From: Verrucomicrobiales bacterium
GTDB taxonomy: Bacteria > Verrucomicrobiota > Verrucomicrobiia > Verrucomicrobiales > DEV007
NCBI GenBank assembly: GCA_029213065.1
Contig: JARGPH010000003.1
Location: 195,195 to 259,194 of the forward strand
Length of the DNA: 64,000 bases
Reading direction: 5' to 3'
Position numbers and translations under genes: made by a program. Shown here piece after piece: positions 21,061-31,700 of the stretch; within the stretch, counting starts at the first letter, position 1; every line of letters begins with the position of its first letter. The notes under the pieces were generated by a model that ran no database searches, had not been told where the DNA came from, and saw nothing but the letters and a program-made list of their open reading frames with translations.

Positions 21061-22203
21061 ATGATCTACCTCGATTCCAACGCCACCACTCAGGTTCACC
21101 CGCGGGTGATCGAAGCGATGATGCCTTTTCTTACAGGCCATTGGCACAATCCTTCCAGTGGATACCGCGCCGGACGCGAGGTGAAAATGGCAGTCGAGCG
21201 AGCCCGCGAACAGATCGCCGACTGGATCGGAGCGAAGCCTGCCGAAATCGTCTTCACGGGTTGTGGAACCGAGTCTAACAATATGGCGATCAAGGCGCTT
21301 GCCCGCGAGATCGGTCGCAAGCATTCCAAAGTCCTCGTCAGTGCGATCGAGCACAGCGCTGTCCTTCGTCCCACCGATGCGATGGCGGCAGTGGGGTTTG
21401 AGGTTGAGAAAGTGGGTGTCGATTCGGATGGTCGTCTCGATCTCGATGGCTTCGCTGACGCGCTCAACCCGGAGTGTCCCGGGTTCGCCTCCATCATGTG
21501 GGCAAACAACGAAACCGGCGTTGTTCAGCCGATTGTCGAGGCCTCCCAACTCGCGAAGGAGGCGGGGTGGTTTTTCCATACAGACGCGATTCAGGCGGTC
21601 GGGAAAGTGCCTGTTCGGGTGGATGAAGTCCCCGTCGACTACCTGTCTATCAGTGGACACAAATTTCACGCCCCCAAAGGAGTCGGGGCACTCTACATTC
21701 GGGAAGGCGCTCCGTTCGAACCGATGACCCGGGGTGGAGGACAGGAAGGAGGGCGTCGCAGCGGCACTGAGAATGTCCCTTACATTGTCGGACTCGGCGA
21801 AGCTGCCGCGCTCATGCAGGAGGAAGCCCGAAACGGAGGTCTTGCCCGCGTCGAAGCTTTGAGAGACAGACTCGAAAACGCCCTTCAAACAGGGTTGAAT
21901 GAGACACCTGACAGGGTTGAATGCAACGGTTCCCGCGAGCACCGCACCGGCAACGTCGCCCACGTTTCGATCAAAGGTAAAGTCGCCTCTGAGCTGCTAC
22001 CCAAACTCGATGCCGCCGGAATCCAGTGCTCCGCCGGCAGCGCCTGCATGACCGGGAAAAATCAGCCCAGTCACGTTCAGAAAGCGATGGGCTACAGCGA
22101 CGAGCGCGCCTTCAGCAGCCTGCGCATAAGTCTCTCGATCATGACGACCGAAGCCGAAGTCGACGAAGCTGTGAGGCGAATCATCGATGTGGTTAAAGGA
22201 TAG
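21061..22203 (+). CDS. cysteine desulfurase, NifS/IscS class I type
   Basis: PLP enzyme that removes sulfur from cysteine (and selenium from selenocysteine) to form a persulfide (perselenide) on its active-site Cys. 380 residues. The PLP lysine is Lys201 in SISGHKFHAPKGVGALYI, and the active-site Cys is residue 329 in CSAGSACMTG. The full-length loop around that Cys places it in class I. A group of these enzymes supplies selenium to SelD. The position between selU/sodN and the selenocysteine tRNA suggests, but does not prove, that role; no iscU or other Fe-S assembly gene is adjacent. Start MIYLDSNATTQVHP is the normal N-terminus. Confidence 0.92.
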   Translation: MIYLDSNATTQVHPRVIEAMMPFLTGHWHNPSSGYRAGREVKMAVERAREQIADWIGAKPAEIVFTGCGTESNNMAIKALAREIGRKHSKVLVSAIEHSAVLRPTDAMAAVGFEVEKVGVDSDGRLDLDGFADALNPECPGFASIMWANNETGVVQPIVEASQLAKEAGWFFHTDAIQAVGKVPVRVDEVPVDYLSISGHKFHAPKGVGALYIREGAPFEPMTRGGGQEGGRRSGTENVPYIVGLGEAAALMQEEARNGGLARVEALRDRLENALQTGLNETPDRVECNGSREHRTGNVAHVSIKGKVASELLPKLDAAGIQCSAGSACMTGKNQPSHVQKAMGYSDERAFSSLRISLSIMTTEAEVDEAVRRIIDVVKG

Positions 22204-22316
22204 GCGGTGAAAATGTGTTTCGACCTGATCCCTTTCCTCACCTTACCGCTAAATTTTTACATCACCGTGATTGACCGAACCCACCCGATGCAGGTAAGTT
22301 TGATCGATCCATAAAA

Positions 22317-22410
22317 GGAGAGAGATGAGCACCTGGTGGGCTCCGCGGTCTTCAAAACCGTTGTCGGCAAGTGATCCTTGCCGGGGTTGGTTCAATTCCT
22401 TCCCTCTCCG
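22317..22410 (+). tRNA. selC: selenocysteine tRNA (anticodon TCA)
   Basis: 94-base gene with the large-tRNA layout of tRNA-Sec: an 8-bp acceptor stem (GGAGAGAG against CCCTCTCC, one A-C mismatch), D-arm with a long stem, anticodon arm GCGGT-CTTCAAA-ACCGT with TCA at 22352-22354, and a long variable arm CGGCAAG-TGATC-CTTGCCG (7 perfect pairs). The T-loop is TTCAATT. Discriminator is G; CCA is not encoded (CTA follows). The T-stem can be drawn only with two T-T oppositions. It decodes UGA with SelB and is charged with serine, then converted by SelA. It lies about 27 kb from selD. Confidence 0.93.
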
Positions 22411-22519
22411 CTATTTATTTTTGCGTGGCGTTCCTGCGGTTCTATTTTTCGCTCCGGTGCGCATTCGCTTCGTTTGATCACGCCGTTGACCAATTGGGAA
22501 ATGTTGGGAAGGTGTCGGG

Positions 22520-25162
22520 GTGACGACTTTTTTTAATGTGATTCCCTGTCTCCTTGTTTCTACCGTTCTCCATTTGAGTGCAGTCGTGCATGCTGCCGGG
22601 CCTGAGACGGTTCCCTCGGCGGTGATGCCGGAGAAGCACTTTGCGGTGTTCGAAAAATACTGCCTCGATTGTCATGACTCGTTGACTGAGAAGGGGAAGG
22701 TGAACTTGGAGGAGTTGTCGTTTCAATTGGGTGATCTGGAGACTGCTGAACGATGGCAGAAAGTTCTCAATTCGCTGAACTCGGGCGAAATGCCGCCGGA
22801 GGATAAAAAGCAAATCAGCGATGAGGAGAAGGCGGCTTTTCTCGATGACCTTTCTCATCAACTCGTCACGGCACGCAAGGTTCTCAGTGATACCGGCGGG
22901 GCGATCACGATGCGACGGCTGAATCGCCGGGAATACAAAAACACAATTCGTGATTTATTAGGCGTTGAAGTCGATGTCGCCGATCTTCCGGATGATGCCG
23001 GTTCGGGAGGCTTTGACACTGCGGGTAGTTCCCTGTTTTTCTCAAGTGATCAATTGGAGCGTTATCTTACGCTCGGGCGTAAAGCTCTCGATTCGGCGTT
23101 GGTTGCGCTGCCGGTTCCGCCGAGACCGGAGACACGAAAGGTCCGGGTCGAGGCTGAGGAGGAAGCCAACAAGCGTATCACGGGGATTTTGCGGGGCTAC
23201 CACATGGGCGGGTATCGCAAATACATGATGTGGAAGGCCTCAAACGGGCGGCCTGCTTCGGATTTCGGGTTGGTCGACGATAAGGAAATGGAGTTTCGCA
23301 AGCTCGCCTGGGATCGCAATGCGCCGCAATACATCGATTACCTGACCCGACCGGAAACCAAAGACGGCGCCCTGATCACGATAGGGGGAAATCTCTGTCC
23401 GCAGGTGCCGGCGGTGATTCCGGATGAGATGCCGGCCGGCAATTACAAAGTGCGAGTCCGTATCGGGGCATTTCCGAAGATGCCGTCGGAACGCACTTTT
23501 GTTGAAATGGGCTATCGCGGTGACCGCATCGACGGGGCGATCGATTTGATCGCGACCCGGAAGGTGAATGGCACTGTCGCCAGGCCGGAGACGATTGAGT
23601 TCGACCTCGCTTTGCGGGCTCCGAAGAATCCTCTCAAGGAGGATGTCGGAACGGAAACGAAAAAGGTCGTCATGTTAGGTGACCGGGTGGTCGTCTTTCG
23701 TGAACGTCAGCCCAATGTGCGGGGATCGAATGTCTATCGGAATACGATGGCGCGGGAAGCGACCGGTTTTGGTCCCGATCCCGCACTTTGGATTGATTGG
23801 GTTGAATGGGAGGGGCCGATTTACGGCGACGACGAAAGTGCGTGGCCGCCGGAATCTCACAATGAGATTTTTTTCAAGGGGCCCGGAGTGGCCTTGGTCG
23901 ACGCTTATGCGCGGGAAATTCTGGAGCGATTTGCTGAGAAAGCGTTTCGGGGAAGGGCGTCTTCTCCTGCTTTCTTTGTTCGGCTCATGGCGCAGTATCG
24001 CGCCCGAATTGATCACGGAGAAGCGGCACACGAAGCGATCCGGGAACCGCTCGCGGTGATTCTGGCCTCACCCGCTTTTCTTTATCTCGCTGAGCCTGCG
24101 GGGGAAGGGAAACGACGGGAATTGAACGATCTTGAGATGGCGGTCCGGCTCTCCTATTTCCTCTGGAGCTCTCCTCCGGATGAAGAGCTTTACCGGCTTG
24201 CCCGTGAGGGAGTGCTGAAACGTCCCGCTGTTCTCGCAAAACAAACCGCGCGATTGCTGAAAGATCCACGGTCATGGGAGTTTGTGAGTGGGTTCACCCA
24301 TCAGTGGCTCGGAATGGATCGGCTCGACTTTTTCCAATACAACTACCGTCTCTATCCTGAATTTGATGACAGTGTGAAAACGGCCGCTCGAGAGGAGGTT
24401 TATCATACGATTGATCAGCTCATTCGCGAGAACCGTTCCATTGGGGAGTTGCTGAAATCGGATACGGTGGTGATCAATGATGTCCTCGCTGACTTTTATG
24501 ATATCCCGGGGGTGAAAGGGGAGCAGTTCAGGCGGGTCAAGGTGCCGAAAGATCTGCCTCGTGGAGGTTTGTTAGGGACTGTTGCAGTTCTAGCGATGGG
24601 GTCGGACGGGGAACGCTCCTCTCCGGTGGAGCGTGGTGCCTGGGTGATGCGTCACTTGTTACATGATGCTCCGCCGCCTGCCCCGGCGAATGTGCCTCAG
24701 CTGAGCCGTCATGCCGGCAAGCTGTTGCCGGCGCGGGAGCTTCTGCTCGCTCACATGGAGGAGGCGCAGTGCGCGCAGTGTCATCGCAAGATTGATCCGA
24801 TTGGATACGGATTTGAGAATTTCACGGCGGCGGGGCAATGGCGGGAGATGGAGTATACCGAGATTGCAGCGAATAACCGCGTCAGAGAATCGAAGGAGCA
24901 CCCAATCGATGCGAGTGGGACGATGCCGGACGGAACCGCGTTTACCGGGTTCTACGAACTCCGCGATCAGATTGCAAAAAGGGAGGATGCCTTTGCCCGC
25001 GGGTTTGCCGAGGCTCTTATCGCCTACGGGCTGGGACGACCTTTTGGATTTTCGGATTACGATCTCGCTGATGAGATTCTCGCTAAAGCGGAATCCAAAC
25101 AGAATCGCATGAGCCAGTTTATTCATGCTCTGGTTCAGTCGAAGCCTTTTAAGACGAAGTAA
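22520..25162 (+). CDS. DUF1592-type protein with planctomycete cytochrome c domain
   Basis: 880 residues with signal peptide. A haem-binding CxxCH (C48-C51-H52, CLDCH) opens the planctomycete-type cytochrome domain, and a second CAQCH (C751 to H755) lies in the C-terminal part. Domain order follows the DUF1587 / DUF1592 / DUF1588 / DUF1585 architecture (motifs MRRLNRREYKNTIRDLLG, LSYFLWSSPPDEEL, GGLLGTVAVLAM, DPIGYGFENFTAAGQWR). A carbohydrate-binding-like insert is present around 210-430. Such proteins are abundant in Verrucomicrobia and Planctomycetes and are thought to act in electron transfer linked to polymer breakdown, but the reaction is not established. Paired with the DUF1552 gene 18 bases downstream. 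Confidence 0.88.
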   Translation: MTTFFNVIPCLLVSTVLHLSAVVHAAGPETVPSAVMPEKHFAVFEKYCLDCHDSLTEKGKVNLEELSFQLGDLETAERWQKVLNSLNSGEMPPEDKKQISDEEKAAFLDDLSHQLVTARKVLSDTGGAITMRRLNRREYKNTIRDLLGVEVDVADLPDDAGSGGFDTAGSSLFFSSDQLERYLTLGRKALDSALVALPVPPRPETRKVRVEAEEEANKRITGILRGYHMGGYRKYMMWKASNGRPASDFGLVDDKEMEFRKLAWDRNAPQYIDYLTRPETKDGALITIGGNLCPQVPAVIPDEMPAGNYKVRVRIGAFPKMPSERTFVEMGYRGDRIDGAIDLIATRKVNGTVARPETIEFDLALRAPKNPLKEDVGTETKKVVMLGDRVVVFRERQPNVRGSNVYRNTMAREATGFGPDPALWIDWVEWEGPIYGDDESAWPPESHNEIFFKGPGVALVDAYAREILERFAEKAFRGRASSPAFFVRLMAQYRARIDHGEAAHEAIREPLAVILASPAFLYLAEPAGEGKRRELNDLEMAVRLSYFLWSSPPDEELYRLAREGVLKRPAVLAKQTARLLKDPRSWEFVSGFTHQWLGMDRLDFFQYNYRLYPEFDDSVKTAAREEVYHTIDQLIRENRSIGELLKSDTVVINDVLADFYDIPGVKGEQFRRVKVPKDLPRGGLLGTVAVLAMGSDGERSSPVERGAWVMRHLLHDAPPPAPANVPQLSRHAGKLLPARELLLAHMEEAQCAQCHRKIDPIGYGFENFTAAGQWREMEYTEIAANNRVRESKEHPIDASGTMPDGTAFTGFYELRDQIAKREDAFARGFAEALIAYGLGRPFGFSDYDLADEILAKAESKQNRMSQFIHALVQSKPFKTK

Positions 25163-25180
25163 ACTTTAGTTAAAACGAAG

Positions 25181-26494
25181 ATGAGTTCAGATCCTTTTCA
25201 CCCTTCGACGAGACGGAACTTCCTGCGTGGCGGGACGACATTGCTCGCCCTGCCGTTTCTGGAGTCATTCGGATTTCGACGTTTTGCCTCTGCGGCTGAG
25301 AAGGAGGCGGCTCCGCCGAAGCGGCTCGCCTTTATCGGAATGGGATTCGGGGTGACCCGAGAGACATGGTTTCCTGACACCGCCACTACGGGGACGGATT
25401 ACGAGCTTCCGGACGGGCTCAAACCGCTCCAGCGCCACAAGGATGACATCACCGTGATTCAGAATCTCTCGAATCAGTTCAGTAATGAAGCCCATTGGGG
25501 CAGCACTTTCTGGCTGACGGGGGCGAATCGCTACGCGGAACCCGGACAGAGCTTTCACAATTCGATTTCAGCGGATCAGGTTGCCGCCGAGGTGCTGGGA
25601 AAAGAAACGCGATTTACCTCAATTCAGTTGGGGTCGGAAACGGCTGACACTTCCGGTCACGGGCCGGGCTTGTCGCTCGCGTGGAATCGGCAGGGGAAGC
25701 CGGTTGCCGGGCTCGACAACCCGACCCTCGCGTTTCACCGGCTTTTCTCTGACGAAACGATGCCACTCGAGCAACGGCAGTTGCTGCTTCAGCAAAAGCG
25801 CTCTGTGCTCGATTCCGTGATGGAGAATGCGAAGTCGGTCGGTAGAGGGCTCAATTCCGCAGATACCGATAAGCTCGACGAGTATTTTCAGTCGGTCCGC
25901 GAGATCGAGACACGGCTTTCCAAAGAGGAGCAGTGGCTCGGTGTTTCGAAAGTCCAGCCCGCCGATCCGGTCGAAGAGCCCCGGGAAGGTCTTGCCGGAG
26001 CTGAGGAGATCAAGCTGATGTATGATCTCATGATCGCTGCGATGCAGGTCGATGCCTCGCGTGTTTTCACCTACCGCCAGCCGGTCACGAGTTTGCTCCA
26101 GAGTCTCGGGGCGACGATTTCCGCTCACAACATGAGCCATTACCAGCCGGGGATGCGGATGGAGGCCTCGCAAAAGCGCGACCGGAAAAATTCGGAGCTG
26201 CTGGCTTATTTCATTGATAAGCTCAAAACCTCGAAAGAGGCGGATGGTTCAAGTTTGTATGATCATACCACCTTGAGTTTCGGCAGTAACATTAATTCGA
26301 TTCACTACCTGACCAATTGTCCTACCTTGATTACCGGTGGTGGCGCGGGGGTGAAGCATGGCCGTCATCTTGTTCTCGAAGATACCAAAACGCCCCTCAG
26401 TAACTTGTGGTTAACGTTGCTTCAGGGAACGGGGATCGAGGTGGATTCGCACGGCGACAGCACCGGCGTGCTCGGTGAGCTGTTCACTGTGTGA
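25181..26494 (+). CDS. DUF1552 family exported protein
   Basis: 437 residues with a twin-arginine signal (STRRNFLRGGTTLLALPFLESF), so it is probably exported folded. DUF1552 belongs to the alkaline-phosphatase/sulfatase-like DUF1501 neighbourhood, and these proteins are nearly always encoded beside DUF1592 cytochromes, as here. Typical segments are present: LAFIGMGFGV, TFWLTGANRYAE, DKLDEYFQSVREIETRL and GGGAGVKHGRHL. The partner reaction is unknown. An 18-base gap to the upstream gene suggests one operon. Confidence 0.88.
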   Translation: MSSDPFHPSTRRNFLRGGTTLLALPFLESFGFRRFASAAEKEAAPPKRLAFIGMGFGVTRETWFPDTATTGTDYELPDGLKPLQRHKDDITVIQNLSNQFSNEAHWGSTFWLTGANRYAEPGQSFHNSISADQVAAEVLGKETRFTSIQLGSETADTSGHGPGLSLAWNRQGKPVAGLDNPTLAFHRLFSDETMPLEQRQLLLQQKRSVLDSVMENAKSVGRGLNSADTDKLDEYFQSVREIETRLSKEEQWLGVSKVQPADPVEEPREGLAGAEEIKLMYDLMIAAMQVDASRVFTYRQPVTSLLQSLGATISAHNMSHYQPGMRMEASQKRDRKNSELLAYFIDKLKTSKEADGSSLYDHTTLSFGSNINSIHYLTNCPTLITGGGAGVKHGRHLVLEDTKTPLSNLWLTLLQGTGIEVDSHGDSTGVLGELFTV

Positions 26495-26709
26495 GGGGGG
26501 CGTTGAGTGGAAGCCGAAGAATTTACGACGGGACTATCAATCGGGATATTTTGTTGACATTTCTTAAATATTCGATGATCGGAAATTCTGCGAACGTCTA
26601 ATGACTTGGTGAACTGTTCCGGCCGGCAACTCTAAATTGCTTCACAGCCGTAAATGGGAATCTTTATTTGCTGATCTCGCGATCAACATGGCATTGCCTT
26701 CCTCTCCCC

Positions 26710-28650
26710 ATGATCCCACGCCTGACTTCGAAATCGATCAATTCACCTGAAATTGACACCGCATCTTTCCCTGACCGTCTCATCGTTCGACTGTTGGCGG
26801 AGCCCTTGGAAAGGGCGTCGAAACGAAAGGGGCTGGCTTTTGTCTTTTTGCTGTTCATTGCAGGTCTGATGGGGGCTCCCCAAGCTTCCGCTGATATTGT
26901 GATCAATGCAGCGGACGACGGTCCTAATGTCGTTTTTTCATACACAGGGAGTCTCGAGCAGGGGACTTTGGATGCGTTCGGCAGTGGCGGGACAGCTGGA
27001 TCGAGCTTCGGAAACAATTCTTTCATCAATGGGAGTGCCACTTTTGGTTGGACATATTTTCAGCCGGGCATGGAAACCGGGACTAAATATACGGGTGATA
27101 TTTTGGCTCTGAATCCCGATTTCACACAGCCTCTGCCTAATGGGCTGTATATGCCTGCGGACTCCGCAAGCGGTGATTTTTTCCTCATTGATAATGAACT
27201 CGAACGAATGGACCTCATGGTTCCGGACGGGTATGTGGGAGGCTCCACGATTTCAGGATCAATGACGTTCAATAACACGTCCCTTATGAAGATGGGGATT
27301 GATACTTCGAGCACGATTCAGATGTTTCTGCCCGGGCCTGATTCGGAAAGCATATTCTACTTTTTGTTTGATGTTCCCGATCCGGTAGTGTCGGGTCCAA
27401 CCGCGCCGGTTCAGGTGGTTGACTATGGAGCGCTTTCTTCTTTGACGGACAGCGCTATTCCGATGAATGGCGCTGCAGGGCAGATAGCGGGAGGCGTTCA
27501 GCAGATTGGTGTGAACGGCCTCGGTTCGCGTCTGTTTCGTGTCCGCAATCGCACGACAGGTGGTAGTGGAGTGGCGCAGGCCGGGAGTCGCTTTTAAAGC
27601 CGTGGCCGATCCGTCGCCGCTTCTCGATATGCACGCTTTGAAGAGCGTCTCGAAGGGGAGGCCTCGATTAAGCTGAATGGTTACCGGAAACCTCTCGAGG
27701 CGAGTTCGACTCTTGATCCTTCCGGCCTCAGTTTTGACAATCCTTTTTCTGTGACCCGGGAGGCCGGCGTGGAAGCGAGTTCCGGAGTTGTCAGTTCCGG
27801 ATCTAACTGGGAGCTGTTTGTTTCCGCTGACTTCGGGAGCATTAAAACGGATTCACTGGCCGCGACACCCGGGATCGAATCGAATACGCAGGCAGGAACG
27901 GTGGGGTTTGAATATCAGGTCAACGACAGTCTTAATCTCGGGGTGGGTTGGTCTCACCTTCAGAACGACAACACTCTGACCAATAACCTCGGCGGAGTCG
28001 ATCTCGAGGGTAATACCGGAATGGCCTACGCGACGCTCTTCAAAAACAATCTCTGGGCGGACCTTCTGTATAGCTACGGCAGCTACGATGTGGACATCAG
28101 CCGCAACACCGGACTGGGATCAACGGTCCGGGGAGACACCGATGTCAGCACTCATCTGACGATGCTGAACCTCGGTTATAATATTCCGGTGGGAGATCAC
28201 ATCGTTCATGGCCCGACCTTCGGAGCTGAATACACGGATGGTCAACTCAACGGCTACACTGAAACGGGCGACCCGCGTGCCAACACTCGATTTGCTGATC
28301 AGGACTTTGAATCACTCGTGACCCGTCTCGGCTGGCAGGTGACCTGGAGTGGCGATACGAATATCGGGGTGATGACTCCACAGGTCCGGATTGGTTACGG
28401 TCGTGAGAACATCGATCAGGATCGCAACATTGCGGGAACGCTCGTGAACAGTCCTTTTGGTCCCGGTTTGGGCGGCTTTACGGCCGGTCAGATGCAGACG
28501 GTTCCCGGTGAGGGGTGGATGGATCTGGGTGCCGGGATCGGGATTCAGATTTGCCCTAACATTGGACTTTACGTCGACTATCAGACCCAGTTGTTTCGTG
28601 AGGCCACGACCGCGCAATACGGCTCGGTCAGGGCTGAGATCAAATTTTGA
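26710..28650 (+). pseudogene. autotransporter-like outer-membrane beta-barrel gene with in-frame TAA
   Basis: Two open stretches in the same frame, 26710-27597 and 27598-28650, separated only by a TAA at 27595-27597. The first has an N-terminal extension, a hydrophobic signal segment (about GLAFVFLLFIAGLMGAPQAS) and a beta-rich passenger-like region. The second continues smoothly into a beta-barrel of autotransporter type (alternating aromatic/hydrophobic strands, ending in SVRAEIKF with a C-terminal Phe). No frameshift is needed and the barrel codons show no decay, so this is either a recent nonsense mutation, a sequencing error or a read-through case. TAA is not a selenocysteine codon. Start codon uncertain (26668, 26710 or further in). 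Confidence 0.7.
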
Positions 28651-28705
28651 TCTATCCGAAACGGGTTCCTGATACCCGGGAAATTACCGAACTGAAACGA
28701 AATCA

Positions 28706-31700
28706 ATGGCTGTTTTCAGTAGAAGTCTTTTTCTGGCGCTGGTAGGTTTTACCGCGCTTTCCGGATGCGGAAAGAAGGAGGACAACGCGGCTGTCGAAAA
28801 CGGCGATCAGTCTGAACTCGCGGCAGAGCCGGCTCTCATTCCCGGGGAGAAATCTTTCGAGTCGTGGCAAGAGTTTGACGACGCAAAGGCTGACGGTTGG
28901 GAGTCCGAGGTTTTCAATGATCAGGCCTCGGGCGTTCTGAAAAAGTTGGATAAGGCGCTGCAGGAGGCGTCATCCGTCCAAAATTTGGGTATCTTTGGTG
29001 AAGGTTCGTTTGTCACGAGAACGCCCGAGACGGACCCTTCTGTTGCGACCATTCAAGTTGCGGGTGGCTATGTGATTCAACGGTGGCAGATGCTGACAGG
29101 ATCCGGAATTAGATCGGAGGGGGCTGAGGCCGTATTGGCAACTCTGCGTGAGATATTCTACCCGCCCGGTCATCGTGGGGCGCGGACGAAGTTCAAAATT
29201 GTGTCGGTAGAGCAGGGGGAGGACGGTCACGTTTCCACGGGGCTTCGTGTCGAAGCGTTCGCTAAACTCGCGAAGGAGGCTGTCGAGCAGGTTTCCCACT
29301 GGAGGATCGATTGGGTGGTTACGGAAGAGGATCAGGGGAATCCCTTAATTGTCTCCATCACCGTTCTTGATACGGAAAAGACGACTCGTCCTCATTCGGA
29401 TCGGCTCTTTTTCTCGGACTGCACGCGCACCGCTCTGGAGGCAGATCCCGGTTATCGCACTCAGGTTCTGCGGGGGCTTCCCTACTGGCTGGAGCGTCAG
29501 AATCGACGAAGAGCGACGGATGTTTACGGTTTTCCAGGCATCGCCGTCGGGGATGTAAACGGCGACGGGTTGGAGGATCTTTTCGTGTGCGAAAGTCAGG
29601 GCGTTCCCCATTGCCTTTATGTTCAGAATCCTGACGGAACACTGAGTAACCGGGCGGCAGAGTGGGGAGTCGACTGGCTCGACGATGCGCGGAGCGCCTT
29701 ACTGGTGGACTTGGATAACGATGGAGATGAGGATCTTGTTGTTGCGGCGATCGGCTTTGTTCTCGTTTCGTCAAACGAAGGGGGACGGTTTGAATTGAAG
29801 GCGACCCTGTCGTGTAGCGAGGATGTGACTCATCTCTCCGCTGCCGACTACGACCTCGATGGCCGCGTCGACCTTTATGTATCCGCTTATTTGAAGTCAC
29901 AAATTGAGAAGCCTACTCCCTTCCACAATCCCGGATATTATATCGATTCGGAGGGTGGTGCCGGGAATGACCTTTTTCGGAATGAGTCACTTAGCGGAGC
30001 GAGCTGGAAGTTTACCAAGGTGACGGAAGAGACAGGACTCGACGCTGAAAACCGCGGGCAGACCTTGAGCACCGCCTGGGAGGATTTTGACGGAGATGGT
30101 GATCTGGATCTGTATGTAGCGAATGACTTTGGAAGCAATCCTTTCTACCGGAATGATATCGCCTCCGACGGGAAGCGCTTCTTTGTTAACATCGCTGACG
30201 GCTCAGGGGTCAAAGATACCGCCTTTGGAATGTCTGCGACCTGGGGGGACTACAACAGGGATGGCGCTATGGATCTCTATGTCGCCAACATGTGGTCCTC
30301 GGCGGGGAAACGCGTTACGAGTCAGGAGGAATTCAAGCCTGAGATCGACGATGGGGAGCGATCTTTCTACCGGCACTTTGCGAGGGGGAACACCTTGCTC
30401 AAGAACCTTGATGGGGACGGATTTGAAGATGTCAGTGAGGATGCCGGAGTTGTCATGGGACGGTGGGCCTGGTCCTCTCCCTTTGTGGATATCAACAACG
30501 ACGGATGGGAGGATATGGTCGTTGCCAACGGATACATTACCGGCACGGGGCCGGGGGATTTGTGAAGCTTCTATTGGCGACAGGTCTTGTCGCATTCACC
30601 AGACGCTGAAAATAAGGATACGATCCCCACGTTTAATTCACGCAGTGATGAATTGAGCCGAATGATTCAGCAGGGGAGGTCGTGGAGCGGTCATGAACGA
30701 AACTGCGCTTTTCTGAATACAGGAGAAGCCGGCGTTTCCGGTCAATCGCGATTCGCGACGATTTCGGCAGTGACCGGGTTGGATTTCGACGATGATGCTC
30801 GAGGCATTGCTGTTCTCGATTGGGATCATGATGGCGATCTCGATCTCTGGATTCGCAATCGGAATGCCCCGAGTCTTCGTTTGATGAAGAACGAGGCAGG
30901 TCGTGAAGCGGGGAACTTTTTGCGTCTGCATCTTCGCGGTGACGGGGTGGGCTCCAACACCGACGCGATTGGTGCTCGCGTCGAAGTGATTCTTTCCAAT
31001 TCAGATCTTCCGATCGTGAGAAGCGTCCGGGCCGGTGACACGTTTCTCTCGCAATCTTCGAAAGTCCTCCATTTCGGACTGGGGACAGACTCGAATGCAA
31101 CGATTGAGAAGGTGTCGATACGCTGGCCTGATCGCGAGGGAACTCAGGTGGTTTTTGACACCGGTCTGGAACTCAATCATACGTATGAGATTGAGCAGGG
31201 GATGAAGCCGGTGCCGATTTCTGTGCGGAAAACGCCGGTTTTGGAACCGCTTCCGGTTGAGCTTCCCGTCGAGGAGAGCACCATTCGCGTCTTTGCGCAA
31301 AGTTACCTCCCGCTGTCGGGGCTGGGGTATCGGGACGTCACTGGTGATGAAATCATTTACGAGGCGAAGCCGGAGCACTGGACTCTCGTCAATCTTTGGG
31401 CCACGTGGTGCTCTCCCTGCCGAGCCGAACTTCAGTCGCTTACCGCGAGGGCCGATGAGCTGAAAGCCGCTAAGATTGAGGTGGTGGCACTCTCTGTGGA
31501 TTTGACGTCGGATTTTTCTCCTGAATCTCCGCTTGTCGCCGAAGCGACTGGAATTCTCGAAGACCTCCAGTTTCCGTTTTTATCCGGATTTGCCGGGGCT
31601 GAGATGGTTTCCGGTCTTCAGGCGATCAATGACAATCTTACCAGTCTCAATCGCGATCTGCCTGTTCCCTGCAGTTTTCTCGTGAGTCCTTCGAAACGGA

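Noticed and set aside
21022..21963. 313-codon reverse frame opposite the cysteine desulfurase
   Set aside because: Shadow of a gene with intact PLP lysine and active-site Cys; no family resemblance on the reverse strand.
27595..27597. Programmed frameshift at the TTTTAAA near the TAA in the autotransporter-like gene
   Set aside because: The coding frame is the same before and after the stop, so a shift would not restore the protein.
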